In this document: piece after piece, positions 17,968 through 27,400 of the stretch | Layout of the letters: every line of letters starts with the position of its first letter | Position numbering within the stretch: the first letter of the stretch is position 1 | DNA from: JADJEI01 sp035328465 | GTDB taxonomy: Bacteria > Bacteroidota > Ignavibacteria > Ignavibacteriales > Ignavibacteriaceae | Assembly (NCBI GenBank): GCA_035328465.1 | Contig: DAOLIQ010000025.1 | Span: forward strand, 1-35,480 | Reading direction: 5' to 3' | DNA length: 35,480 bases | Translations under genes and position numbers: made by a program | Notes under the pieces: model-generated | Database searches by the model: none | Seen by the model: only the letters and a program-made list of their open reading frames with translations | What the model was told of the DNA's origin: nothing

Positions 17968-18756
17968 CTATTTTATTTCATACTGAATCAGATTTTCTGT
18001 AATAGTGTTTACTGAATCATCGAAATCAATGTATGCGCTCGATAGCGCATTTACTACTGTTTGATTCCCCTCCCATTTAACAACACCAATATCTTTAACA
18101 ATCCATGAATAAGCAGTTAATTTTTTTGGCGTGATAAACGGATCTATACTTTCACGCAAAAGTAACTCATATCTTATTTTCTCAGCATCTGAAGTAACAT
18201 TTCCTGAACTAAGTGGAATTATTAAATTGCTTTCAGTGCCTTCGTAATAAGCGGTAACTTCAAGAGGTGTAAAATTTGCTATGAATGGAGGAATAGTTAA
18301 TGTCAACTTAAACACTGTCCAGCTTTTTCCGCTTTCAAGGGGGAAGGAAAACAAAATAAATTCCGGATCGAGACTTATTCCAGAGCGAAACGAATCAGGT
18401 ATTGAAGAATAAAGCCCGGTGGTATCAAGGAAATAATAAACTCCGTTATCAGTTTTTCTTACAAACGCTTGTGAAGGAATTAATAAAGCGTTTAAGGTGA
18501 GTGAATCATACTGATTCGAATAATCGGTGCCGGCTAAATTTGTTCCACCAATAAAATAAGTAGTTCGATTTCCTGCTATTGCATTTCCAACCGAGTCGAT
18601 CCCGGTAATTGTATATTTGAAATTCGTCCCTTCGCTTATTGGAAAATAATTTTCAGCAGGAGCAGGAGCCGGTTCATTTGGAGATTCATCTTTACAAGCT
18701 GATAATAAAAAAACAATTAAGAGAATTGATATAAGTCCAGCTAATTTTATTTTCAT
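17968..18756 (-). CDS. Predicted lipoprotein, function unknown
   Basis: 262 aa. The N-terminus MKIKLAGLISILLIVFLLSAC is a lipoprotein signal with lipobox LSAC, acylated Cys at residue 21, followed by a Pro/Ala/Glu-rich linker (ESPNEPAPAPAE). The rest is beta-rich with no motif I recognise; NYFPISEGTNFKYTITG resembles the start of secreted domains common in Ignavibacteria-type genomes. It is the last gene of the leftward operon: its ATG overlaps the rdgB stop by four bases (ATGA). Confidence 0.75.
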   Translation of the reverse strand: MKIKLAGLISILLIVFLLSACKDESPNEPAPAPAENYFPISEGTNFKYTITGIDSVGNAIAGNRTTYFIGGTNLAGTDYSNQYDSLTLNALLIPSQAFVRKTDNGVYYFLDTTGLYSSIPDSFRSGISLDPEFILFSFPLESGKSWTVFKLTLTIPPFIANFTPLEVTAYYEGTESNLIIPLSSGNVTSDAEKIRYELLLRESIDPFITPKKLTAYSWIVKDIGVVKWEGNQTVVNALSSAYIDFDDSVNTITENLIQYEIK

Positions 18757-19349
18757 TTAAAAACTCCTTCTGATTTCATTTTTTGAAAAAGGTTATTGAA
18801 CGCATGATAACGATGACTAATTTTATTTTTTGTATCGGCATCTAATTCTGCCATAGTACAATTATATCCATCTGGAATAAAGTGAGGATCGTAACCGAAT
18901 CCATTCTTTCCTTTTGGATATTTGGTAATCGTTCCTAAAATTTCTCCGTGAGCAGTTATAATATTAGAATCATTGAAATAAACTGCAACACAATAATACT
19001 TCGCTTTGTGAGGTTCAGAAAACGAATTTAATTCCGAAACTAATTTTATATTATTGTTTTCATCAGTTGCGTTTTCTCCGGCATATCTTGCCGAAAAAAT
19101 CCCCGGTTGATTATTTAGCTGCTCAACCATCAACCCTGAATCATCAGTGAGGCAAGGAATTTTGAACAGTTTAAAATATTCCTTTGCTTTAATGATTGCA
19201 TTTTCTTCAAAGCTATTTCCATTTTCTAAAACATCGGGAGTATCTGGAAAATCATTTAGGGACAAAATTAATAATTCACTGTTAGAAGCGATTTGTCTTA
19301 CTTCACGAAGCTTGCCTTTATTTTTTGTAGCGAATAGAATTTCTTTCAA
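18753..19349 (-). CDS. rdgB: Non-canonical purine NTP pyrophosphatase (RdgB/HAM1)
   Basis: It hydrolyses ITP, dITP and XTP to the monophosphates, keeping deaminated purines out of nucleic acids. The N-terminal substrate motif FATKNKGKLREV is present, followed by TDDSGL (catalytic acidic residues), PGIFSARYAG, GKNGFGYDPHF and the C-terminal KNKISHRYHA. 198 aa is standard. Both ends are ATGA-type four-base overlaps with its neighbours, so its translation is likely coupled within the operon. Confidence 0.97.
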   Translation of the reverse strand: MKEILFATKNKGKLREVRQIASNSELLILSLNDFPDTPDVLENGNSFEENAIIKAKEYFKLFKIPCLTDDSGLMVEQLNNQPGIFSARYAGENATDENNNIKLVSELNSFSEPHKAKYYCVAVYFNDSNIITAHGEILGTITKYPKGKNGFGYDPHFIPDGYNCTMAELDADTKNKISHRYHAFNNLFQKMKSEGVFK

Positions 19350-20692
19350 AGTCTCGCCCGTTTAACTAAGTCTTCAAACTCTTTTTTGCCATTGATATAA
19401 AGCTCATGCTTATCATAGTGTATCGATGTTCTGTCTTTTACAACCCACTCCCCTTCTATCATCACGTTTATCACATCCTCTTTCCCTGAAGAATAAACAA
19501 TCGATGAATACAAATCATCATCATTATCAGTCAATGGATGAAAGGGAGATTCGAGATTCAGAAAAACAAGATCAGCTTTTTTACCCACTTCAATGCTTCC
19601 AATTTCTTTTTCGAGATGAAGAGCTTTTGCCCCTTCAATTGTCGCAAGTTTGAAAACAGTTTTGGCGCTCATTGAATCAGCTCCATGAACTGGCTTCTGA
19701 ATCAATGAAGCAAGCCGCATTTCTGTAAAAGCACTAAGTGAATTATTACAAGCTGCTCCATCCGCCCCAAGTGAAACTGATATCCCCTCCTTTAAATATT
19801 TGGGAATTTTCGCAATACCTGATGCAAGTTTAAGATTAGCCGAAGGACAATGAGCAATTCGTGTATTTGTCTTTTTTAATTTTTCTATTTCTAGTTCATT
19901 GGTGTGAACGCAGTGAGCAAGCACGGTGTGATCGTCAAGCAAATTAAGATTACTGAAATGAATAATATTTTCTGCGCCGAATCTTTTTCGCACCTCTTCA
20001 ATTTCATTAATGTTTTCGGAGGAATGAGTGTGATACAAACTTCCAGGAAAATCTTTCGCCATTAGCTTTGATTCAATCATCAGTTTATTTGAACACGAAA
20101 GAACAAACCGAGGAGAGAAAGCATATTTTATTTTTCCGTTATTAGAATTATGAAATTGAATTGCAAGTTCTTCAGTCAATTTTAATTGTTCAGCAGTACC
20201 GGATTTAAATTGAGGACAAATTTCGTTGACGTCCATTAAACAATTACCGGCAATTGCGCGTTGTTTTGAATTAATTAATTCTTCAAAAATAAATTCTTCA
20301 TTTTGAAGCGAGCCCATATCCATTAATGTTGTTGTTCCGCCTCGTTGAAGTTCGTGCAGTCCAATTTGGGCTGAAATTTTTATTGAGTTTTTATTGTGTG
20401 CATTTTCAAGCGGAAAAATTCTTTGTCTCAACCAATCAAGAAGCTGTAAATCATCAGCAAAACCGCGAAATAGTGTTTGACACAAATGAATATGAGTTTG
20501 AACGAAGCCCGGAATAACTGTCAGGTTTTCGTATTTTATCACCTCTCCCTTAATAGAGCTAAAATCAAGCGCACCAATCGGTTTAATTGCAGAAATTTTT
20601 CCGTCGGAAATTTCAATGTAATGATTCCGAAGAATTCTTTCTTCTTCATCGACACAAATAATCTGTTTGGGAATAATTATCTTTTTATTCAT
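19346..20692 (-). CDS. Amidohydrolase (SAH/MTA deaminase or chlorohydrolase-like)
   Basis: About 448 aa, TIM-barrel metal-dependent hydrolase. Metal ligands seen: THIH after GFVQ, HTHSSE, LAHCVH and LGADGA. The C-terminal composite domain ends IEVGKKADLVFLNL...VINVMIEGEWVVKD. This layout fits the TRZ/ATZ/MtaD group acting on S-adenosylhomocysteine, methylthioadenosine or related deamination substrates; exact substrate unknown. An ATG at 20716 is possible but adds a non-family extension and a longer overlap. ATG at 20692 gives MNKKIIIPKQIICVD, the normal family start, and overlaps the upstream CMD stop by eight bases. Confidence 0.87.
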   Translation of the reverse strand: MNKKIIIPKQIICVDEEERILRNHYIEISDGKISAIKPIGALDFSSIKGEVIKYENLTVIPGFVQTHIHLCQTLFRGFADDLQLLDWLRQRIFPLENAHNKNSIKISAQIGLHELQRGGTTTLMDMGSLQNEEFIFEELINSKQRAIAGNCLMDVNEICPQFKSGTAEQLKLTEELAIQFHNSNNGKIKYAFSPRFVLSCSNKLMIESKLMAKDFPGSLYHTHSSENINEIEEVRKRFGAENIIHFSNLNLLDDHTVLAHCVHTNELEIEKLKKTNTRIAHCPSANLKLASGIAKIPKYLKEGISVSLGADGAACNNSLSAFTEMRLASLIQKPVHGADSMSAKTVFKLATIEGAKALHLEKEIGSIEVGKKADLVFLNLESPFHPLTDNDDDLYSSIVYSSGKEDVINVMIEGEWVVKDRTSIHYDKHELYINGKKEFEDLVKRARL

Positions 20693-21041
20693 TCTTTGAT
20701 TCTTCAAAAATTTCATCCATCATTTCAAACGCATATCTTAAATGTGGAATTACAATTGAACCGCCGACAATAAGTGCAATGTTATAGGATTCCAATAATT
20801 CTTCTCTTGTAGCCCCCTCCTGAATCGAGCGGTCAATATGATAGAAAATGCAATCATTGCAGCGCAGCACCATTGAAGCAACAAGACCCATCAACTCTTT
20901 CGTCTTTGCTGGCAATGCGCCGTTAATGTAAGCCTTGTTATCAAGTGCAAAGAATTTATTGTAGTCTCTGAATCCGGAATTTAGAATTTTATCATTCATA
21001 TCTGTCCGGTATTTCCTTGTTTCGGAAGTAGTCTTTTTCAT
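20685..21041 (-). CDS. Carboxymuconolactone decarboxylase/AhpD-like protein
   Basis: 118 aa, all helical. It carries the CMD-family active-site pattern CNDCIFYH: Cys61 and Cys64 as a CxxC redox pair with His68, matching AhpD-like peroxidase-reductase members rather than the true lactone decarboxylase. PAKTKELMGLVASMV is the other family hallmark. It is probably a small oligomeric thiol-disulphide or peroxide-handling protein; physiological partner unknown. It lies in the operon between the rhomboid gene (22 bp upstream) and the amidohydrolase (overlapping). Confidence 0.88.
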   Translation of the reverse strand: MKKTTSETRKYRTDMNDKILNSGFRDYNKFFALDNKAYINGALPAKTKELMGLVASMVLRCNDCIFYHIDRSIQEGATREELLESYNIALIVGGSIVIPHLRYAFEMMDEIFEESKNE

Positions 21042-21063
21042 TTTTGATTTCTTTCGGTGTTAT

Positions 21064-21708
21064 TTAAAGATCAAATTTATTTTTTTCAGGATCGTAAGAA
21101 ACTTCAAGTGAGCGAGGATCAACTTTATCTTCCTCATCTTCCCAATCATATTTTTTCGGAGGATCAATTTTTCTATAGATGAATGCAGAAATAATTCCCG
21201 ATAATGCACCAAATGCGTGTGATTCCCATGAAATATTTTCTTGCCCCGGAAAGATTCCCCACACAAGTCCGCCGTATAGAAAAATAACAACCAGCGCAAG
21301 TGAAATAGATTTGTTGTCTCTCCGAAATAATCCGCTGAAAAAAATAAATGCAACAAATCCATAAACTATTCCGCTGGCGCCGATATGATATGCCGTGCGT
21401 GCGAACAGCCAAACCATACTCCCGGTTAGTAGATAGACAAGCAAAATGACTTTGTAAGCGGCATGAGGATAGAAATAAAACACACCGTAGCCAAGAACTA
21501 GTAGTGGAAGTGTATTAGAGAATAAGTGATTGAAATTTTCATGGATTAGAGGCGAAAAAAAAATCCCAACCAATCCGCTGATTTCTCTCGGCAGGACACC
21601 GAGAGTAACAAAACTTAAATTGAATAGGGCTGATACTAAATAAACTATCCAAATTAAACCTGGAAATATCAGCGGAATCAGAAATTTTTTCCCTAGAATA
21701 CTCTGCAT
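21064..21708 (-). CDS. Rhomboid-family intramembrane serine protease
   Basis: About 214 aa with six hydrophobic segments. Rhomboid hallmarks are HENFNHLFSNT (oxyanion/TM2 His and Asn), GASGIVYG with the nucleophilic Ser (about residue 112) and the TM6 WESHAFGAL with the catalytic His (about 164). Both catalytic residues are intact, so it should be active. A TTG codon directly precedes the ATG at 21708; I use ATG. It begins 15 bp after the carboxypeptidase stop. A cytoplasmic tail of about 30 acidic/charged residues follows TM6 (DPPKKYDWEDEEDK). Substrates unknown. Confidence 0.9.
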   Translation of the reverse strand: MQSILGKKFLIPLIFPGLIWIVYLVSALFNLSFVTLGVLPREISGLVGIFFSPLIHENFNHLFSNTLPLLVLGYGVFYFYPHAAYKVILLVYLLTGSMVWLFARTAYHIGASGIVYGFVAFIFFSGLFRRDNKSISLALVVIFLYGGLVWGIFPGQENISWESHAFGALSGIISAFIYRKIDPPKKYDWEDEEDKVDPRSLEVSYDPEKNKFDL

Positions 21709-21723
21709 CAAAAGGCAATCTTC

Positions 21724-23769
21724 TTATCTCATCAGAATTAATTTCTTGACAGAAGAATATTCTCCCGCCCTTAGTTGATAATAATAAACTCCGCTTGACA
21801 ATGTAGAATTAACAATGTACAATTTAGAATGAGTACCGGCTTCCTGAAATTCATCTACCAGCGTTTCTATTTCTTCACCGAGGGAATTAAATATTTTTAA
21901 TTGGACTAATCCTCCAACAGGTAGCTGCCAACTGATAATAGTACTTGGATTAAATGGATTTGGATAATTCTGTTCAAGTGAAAATATTGAAGGAGAATTA
22001 ATTTCAGCTTCAATGTTATTTGAATATTCAAAGCTTCCGTCAAAATCAATCTGCTTTAATCGGTACTGATAAGTTCCCGCTAAAAGATTCTTATCTACGA
22101 AAGAATAAGACTTTAATTCAGTTGAAGTTCCAAAGCCCGGAACAAAGCCAATCACATTCCAATCCGTTTGGCTTTTGACTTTTGACATTTGACTCCTCTG
22201 CATTTCAAATCCACTATTGTTAATCTCTGTTGCAGTTTGCCAATTCAAAATAACATCACTTCCAATATTATTTGCAGAAAAGGAAATCAACTCTACAGGC
22301 ACCGGATCTGGAACGAGCGATACATTCAAAAAGGTTGAAGAATAATTTGTCACTGAAACATTGGTCATCGTTTTGCTTAAGTGATCAGGTGCAGAAAAAG
22401 TAATATCATAATTCCCCTGCATAATCATTCTATTGTAAAATCCATTTACAGAATCGGAGTAAATAACAGTGTGCTCATCGTCGTGATTTTCGATTGTGAT
22501 TAAAGCATGGAGAGGGTAGCCGAGCGTGTCAGTTACAAATCCGCTGATGCCGTAGAGAGTCTGCTGCATATAATTAATAAATGAACGCTTGTTATATTCC
22601 CAGTGAGCAGGCAGTTGATTTGCGGGAAGTAGTTTAATATCGGATAATTCAATTGTGACTTCACGACCGCCGCGGAAGTAGGTTAGATAATCCTGTCTGC
22701 CGCCATGAATAACATACCAGGCACCACCGTTTGTAATCCCGTCATCGAAACCGGACATGTAATTGGAGGGGGCATGAGTTTGAACTGTGTCGGCATATTC
22801 GTGAGAAATGAACTGAAACCAATCTTCATCGGCGTGAGAAATAAAATCAGGATAAACATTTGACCATGTGTCCCATGCATAATTTACAACCTCAGCACCG
22901 CCGTGAAAATTTGCAGAAAGAATAAAATTATTTGAATCAATAATATTTTTCATAACTGTTGTTTCCGGCTGCTGATTCGGATGTACTCCATTTTCAGGGT
23001 CAGGAAAATTTCTGTTTAGATCATAACCATTTTGATTGTAGCGAATAGCACCGTTCACTGTATTATTGCCACCGTGATAAGTACCATCAGGATTTGCGAG
23101 GGGGTTGATCCATATTTCAGAATTATTAATAAGATCAGTGATTTCAGTATCAGTTCCGTAGCTTGTGAGAAGTGAGTCAATCAATCTTAGCATCAAAACA
23201 TAGCCGGTGGTTTCATCGCCGTGCATTGTTGATGAATACATAAACTGAGGCTCGGCTTCTTTATCATTAACATTGTCGGAAATTTTTACGAATAAAATTT
23301 TTCTATTCATTACAGAATTGCCTGCATCAACGAGCTGGCAAATGGATGGATAATCAGCAGCGAATTGATTCATCAATGCAACGTATGCATCGTAGGTGGG
23401 GTATGTGTTCCAATCGTTTACGCCGTCTATTGTGCTGCTCATCGAAACGTTATCCACAATTCCTGGTTTTGGCAGGATGATGTAATCGTAATTGTGAGTT
23501 AGGAATTGGTTGAACTCGTTTTCATTTGCGTATGCATAAACTTTTAATCCCTCAACATTATCAATGGAGATAACGTTCGTAAGTTCGCGTATTTCTTCAG
23601 TTGAATTAACATTAAACGAAAAATACACTTCAACATTTTTTTTGAAGTATTCCGAATCCAAATTTTGGGAATAGGCAGAAATAGAAATGAGCAAAGCTAA
23701 AACGAAAGCGTGGAAGCTCACCACTTTGTGGAAATATCTGAACATAAAAACTCCGGCGATGTTTTTCAT
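21724..23769 (-). CDS. Secreted M14 zinc carboxypeptidase with T9SS sorting domain
   Basis: 681 aa. The signal peptide lies within the first ~35 residues (FHAFVLALLISISAYSQ). An N-terminal pro-like segment precedes the M14 catalytic domain: STMHGDETTG (zinc His and Glu), NLNRNFPDPENGVHPNQQPET (substrate Arg region), SANFHGGAEV (zinc His) and TIELSDIKLLP (general-base Glu). Then come a carboxypeptidase-regulatory-like fold (ISGFVTDTLGYPLHALITIEN), a fibronectin-like region (SFSANNIGSDVILNWQTATEINNSGFEMQRS) and the T9SS type A tail (LEQNYPNPFNPSTIISWQL...SGVYYYQLRAGE). It is expected on the cell surface or secreted. It is first gene of a six-gene leftward operon. An alternative ATG lies at codon 9. 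Confidence 0.94.
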   Translation of the reverse strand: MKNIAGVFMFRYFHKVVSFHAFVLALLISISAYSQNLDSEYFKKNVEVYFSFNVNSTEEIRELTNVISIDNVEGLKVYAYANENEFNQFLTHNYDYIILPKPGIVDNVSMSSTIDGVNDWNTYPTYDAYVALMNQFAADYPSICQLVDAGNSVMNRKILFVKISDNVNDKEAEPQFMYSSTMHGDETTGYVLMLRLIDSLLTSYGTDTEITDLINNSEIWINPLANPDGTYHGGNNTVNGAIRYNQNGYDLNRNFPDPENGVHPNQQPETTVMKNIIDSNNFILSANFHGGAEVVNYAWDTWSNVYPDFISHADEDWFQFISHEYADTVQTHAPSNYMSGFDDGITNGGAWYVIHGGRQDYLTYFRGGREVTIELSDIKLLPANQLPAHWEYNKRSFINYMQQTLYGISGFVTDTLGYPLHALITIENHDDEHTVIYSDSVNGFYNRMIMQGNYDITFSAPDHLSKTMTNVSVTNYSSTFLNVSLVPDPVPVELISFSANNIGSDVILNWQTATEINNSGFEMQRSQMSKVKSQTDWNVIGFVPGFGTSTELKSYSFVDKNLLAGTYQYRLKQIDFDGSFEYSNNIEAEINSPSIFSLEQNYPNPFNPSTIISWQLPVGGLVQLKIFNSLGEEIETLVDEFQEAGTHSKLYIVNSTLSSGVYYYQLRAGEYSSVKKLILMR

Positions 23770-23895
23770 AATATCTAAAATTTACTTACACCAATATAAC
23801 CAAACAGAATTTTAGTGCATTAATGAAAAAAATCTATATAGTAAAAGCGAGGAGTCTCAGATCAACTATTATGAAAATGCTTTCGAGTAGATAAG

Positions 23896-24237
23896 ATGAC
23901 TAAAACATTTTACATTACCCCCTACCAATCTAACAACATCAAAAAAATAAGATTTTGAGCACTCTACGCGACCTTGGAAGACGACTACGCTAAACCGGTA
24001 AATGTCGCCGCGGAGTTGGTAGTCGCTTACGCACGCTTGGTAGATGTTTCTCTGAGTTGTGTAGATATCTCCGTCGTTTGCGGGCATATCGCCGAAGGTT
24101 TGGGAGACGTGTACGCCGCGTTTTTACATATCTACCGGCGATTGGCAGATGTGTACGCTTCGACGGAAGACGTCTCCCGGGAAGCCGTAGAGAGCTATGA
24201 AGCGAAGATAAACCCCAACAAATTTAGCGGTAGATGA
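23896..24237 (+). pseudogene. Heptapeptide-repeat ORF interrupted by an in-frame TGA
   Basis: Reading from ATG at 23896 gives MTKTFYITPYQSNNIKKIRF, then TGA at 23956, then the same frame continues open for 92 codons (ALYATLEDDYAKPV... to FSGR) before its own TGA at 24235. The continuation consists of about twelve seven-residue units with a D-V/I-Y-A-x-L-V flavour, matching the 21-bp DNA repeat. GGA to TGA would be a single change restoring the frame. No good ribosome site precedes the ATG; a TTG at 23974 is the only later start. TGA is a normal stop elsewhere in this window, so recoding is unlikely. Protein family not recognised; the coding status is uncertain. Confidence 0.4.
23955..24227 (+). 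repeat. Degenerate 21-bp tandem repeat array, about 13 units
   Basis: Units begin at 23976, 23997, 24018, 24039, 24060 and every 21 bases on to 24207, with an earlier partial unit from 23955. The register is exact, with no insertions or deletions, though individual units differ at many positions. The approximate consensus is GGTAGAYGTSTACGCCGNGTT. Several units contain a near-dyad, GTAGA-NN-TCTAC-like (for example AGACGTCT, AGATATCT). The array is about half G+C by eye, far above the AT-rich flanks. Twenty-one bases is both seven codons and two turns of B-DNA. Confidence 0.85.
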
Positions 24238-24367
24238 ATATGAGGCTAAGTTTTTGAAAACGAGGGTTCGAATTTGACTACAGTGCGATGTTTTTGTGTG
24301 CGGGGCAGCGTATAAGTGAATATTGATAGTATCAAATAGTATTAATTTGGAATGGATAAAAATCTAT

Positions 24368-24399
24368 AAAAAACCTCCAAGGTTTTCAAAACCTCGGAG
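24368..24399 (-). terminator. Terminator of the frameshifted T9SS cargo gene
   Basis: CTCCAAGGTTTT (24375-24386) pairs with AAAACCTCGGAG (24388-24399). The single A/C mismatch becomes a U-G wobble in the minus-strand RNA, and six T residues follow on that strand (24373-24368). This makes it an intrinsic terminator for leftward transcription. Confidence 0.8.
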
Positions 24400-24436
24400 A
24401 TTTCGTAAGTACGAAATTTCTGATAAAATGGCTCTG

Positions 24437-27400
24437 TTACTTTATCATCAGCATCTGCCTGGATTCGTTGAAAAGAATTTTTCCATCCTTCATTGCGGTT
24501 ATTCTGTAAATGTAAACCCCGCTTGAAAGAGTGCTTGCTTCAAATGTTTTTTCGAAGCTGCCTGTTTCGAGTTCTTCGTTCACAAGTTCTGTTACTTCTC
24601 TGCCAAGCAAATCATAGACTTTAAGAGTTATAAAACTCTTTTCTGGAATTGAGAAGCTTATTGTTGTGCTTGGATTGAAGGGGTTGGGGTAATTTTGAAT
24701 TGTTAATTCCTTTGGAACTTGAATTTCATTAATATTAGCCAACTCGGTTTTGTTACTTCCAGATGATAAATTTGTATAATCAAATATATGTCCAAGTGAT
24801 GCGAACACACCTCCACCCAAATTTAAACCGGGTAAATTTAAGTTAGCTCTGATCTGTGTAATTCCGGGAGTAATACCTAATCCTGTAAGTGAAATTGAAA
24901 AGGTACGTCTTGTTTCAGGTATGCTTCCATTTATTACAACAAAATTGTTTTGAATTGTTCTAAGTGTAAGGTTCTGGCTGTTATTTAATTTCATTGAAAC
25001 AGGCAGCGAGCTTGTGTTACCAATAAGATTGTTAATTCCTTCTCCTGATACTGAAACATCGAACAACAACTTTCTTGCATTTTGAGGTACAACCGATAAA
25101 AAACTTGTTGCAAGAGAATCCCAACAATTTTGAACAGTCATATCGAAACTATCAAGCCCGGCAATATTAAAATCTAATTTTTGTCTTGTGCCGTTAATGA
25201 ATTCAAATCCAATTGAATGAATTTTTACCTGAAGATATGAACCTGTGCTGTCCATTAATGTTAAGGAGCGAGTATAATAATCCAAAGGATTTATTACATC
25301 ATCCTTGCTCAAAGTTTCTGAACTGAGCATAACTGTATAAGGAGAAATCTGTCCATCTGTCCAGATATATTTAGCAGAGGTGCTTCCCATTGAAAGACTT
25401 GGATATCTGCCGTTAGTAGAAATTGAAGTTGGGGCATTCCATTGACTGCCGTTAAAATGCATCTTATAACAACTGCTGCCAAACTGCTGGGGCATCTGAA
25501 AAACAAGTTCCACTTTATTTGTTGCAAGTCCGGAAATAGAAGGAGCTTCTTGACCTTCGTAGTACGTTTGGAAATACTCATTAGGCCAAGAAAAATAGTT
25601 TATACTTCTACGGTGAATGATAAAATGATCATAAGAACTTGAACCGCTGCCAATTAGTTTTTCCCAGGCAATGTGAAGTTTTGAATTCCCGGGAATATTT
25701 GAAATGGATGGGGTTAGATGAGAACCCCCACCAGGGACAATTAAAGACAAATTATTTGGAAGTGATGTCCAGTTTTGTGTTGCTGTGTTAAAGTAAAAAT
25801 AGTAGATATGATTAGTTGAACTATTAGAAATAGCCAGAGGGAAAAGAGTCGTAGAACCGCTTATCGCGGTAGTTAATGTTGGTGAATTACTGTTACTAAA
25901 TCCAATTATTCTAGTAATCCAATTTCCTGGTGTTGGTTTTGCGTACAAAGTGTACAGTGATTTAATCCCACTGTTATAACGGAAGGCAAGGATTGTATGA
26001 TTTGATGAAGATTGAATTGTCGGAAGTGGATCGTATGAAACGTTTTCTGAACTTAGGATATAATTATTATCCCAGGAAGAACCTCCATTTGAACTTTCAG
26101 CAAAATAAATATCATAGTTATTGCTACTTGTATTTCGCTGCCAGGTAACATAAAGCCTGCCATTACTTTCAGTGATAGCTGGATAACTATTATTTCCATT
26201 TCCATCACTTAAGCGGTTAGCAGGTAACCAGGTTGTACCGCCATCAGTTGTTTTGTGATAAAATATTTCACCACCGGAGGAAAAGACGAGGTGGTAATTA
26301 CCGGAATTATCTTTAACTAACTTGCGACCATTGCTCTGTGCTAATGAAAATTGATCCAAAGAATTATTTTGGTTTGCTAAAGTTAAAAGATCAGCCTGAT
26401 AAGTGTCCAAAATATCTACGTATGCTTGATAGATACCAGCATTGCGATTATCCATCCAACAAGAATAAGCTTTCCCAATTGATGATGCTATTCCTATGTA
26501 ATCTCCCATATAGCCATTTGCAATAAAGCCACCTACAATTGGATAAGGGATAAATGCAATATCGCTTACTCTGAAATTTGTAAATGATTCACCGCCGTCA
26601 ATGGATTGTGCTACCCATACTTCTGTTAGCTGGTTATTAGGATCATTCCGGCTGTCATAAAAAACTACATTTATTAGCCCGCATTGATCAACTGAAATCC
26701 AGGTGTTCCATTGATCAGTGGAAGTTAAGTCATCGTTTATTCTTACCGGTGTTGACCAATTTAAACCGCCATTAGTAGATTTACTGAAATGAATATCTGC
26801 TCTATCCGGTGTTTGACCTTTAGAACCAAAAACCATATAAATTGTTCCATCCCAATCTCCCCCGCTTCTGTCAATAGCCAGACAAGGGAAATCATTCATT
26901 CGAATAAGTTGTGGCGGATTAGCTGAGTTTTTATCTTCCCAATATGCCCTACTTCCATCTATATTAAGTATCCTAACAGGGGTTTGCCAGGTCTCTCCAC
27001 CATCAGTTGATTTGTTAAATCCGATCCCTTCGCTATCCAGATTAGCGTCATCTCCAATCGCCCATACGGCATAAACTTCGCCATTCGATCCGACTGCTAA
27101 ATTTACTCCTATTGCATCATAAGTATTTATTACATTACTAATATCAATTGGTGCCTCAAATGAGTTGCCCCCGTTAGTTGATCGGGCAAATTTAATATTA
27201 ACCCCAATCTCTGAATTAAAATCAGTATAGGCAATATAAATGTTATTATTAAACGGACCAGCTGTATTATCTATTGCAATATGACCCTTATCGGAAGTTA
27301 TGGAACTAGAAATAATAACTGGACTCTGCCAAGTAATTCCGCCATCGGTAGATTTTTGAACAAATGGTTTACCTTGATCAAGGTAGTGGAAATAAGCATT

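Larger units (their letters stand above)
23770..24436. other. Long gap with repeat array, broken ORF and terminator
   Basis: This 667-bp gap lies between two leftward genes. It contains an ORF broken by TGA with 21-bp repeats (23896-24237) and a terminator hairpin (24368-24399), listed separately. A 23-codon ORF at 23823-23894 has no ribosome site and I do not call it. Positions 24238-24367 hold nothing I recognise. A second hairpin, ATTTCGTA (24400-24407) pairing with TACGAAAT (24410-24417), sits between the terminator and the stop of the cargo gene. Confidence 0.6.

Noticed and set aside
23823..23894. 23-codon ORF upstream of the broken repeat gene
   Set aside because: No ribosome site, and nothing recognisable in the translation.
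23956..23958. Recoded TGA (selenocysteine or tryptophan)
   Set aside because: TGA serves as an ordinary stop in aroK, the 232-aa gene and others here, and no SECIS-like hairpin was recognised just after the codon.
23869..24087. Minus-strand ORF over the 21-bp array (GDIY heptads)
   Set aside because: The repeat lacks stop codons in several frames; on this strand a TAA interrupts an upstream unit and no ribosome site is seen. The plus frame is longer, though still doubtful.
23955..24227. CRISPR array
   Set aside because: Units are contiguous 21-bp repeats with no spacers and no cas genes.
24262..24285. GGTTCGAAT resembling a tRNA T-loop after the repeat array, a possible attachment site
   Set aside because: The flanking bases do not form the T-stem and no other tRNA arm is present; chance match.
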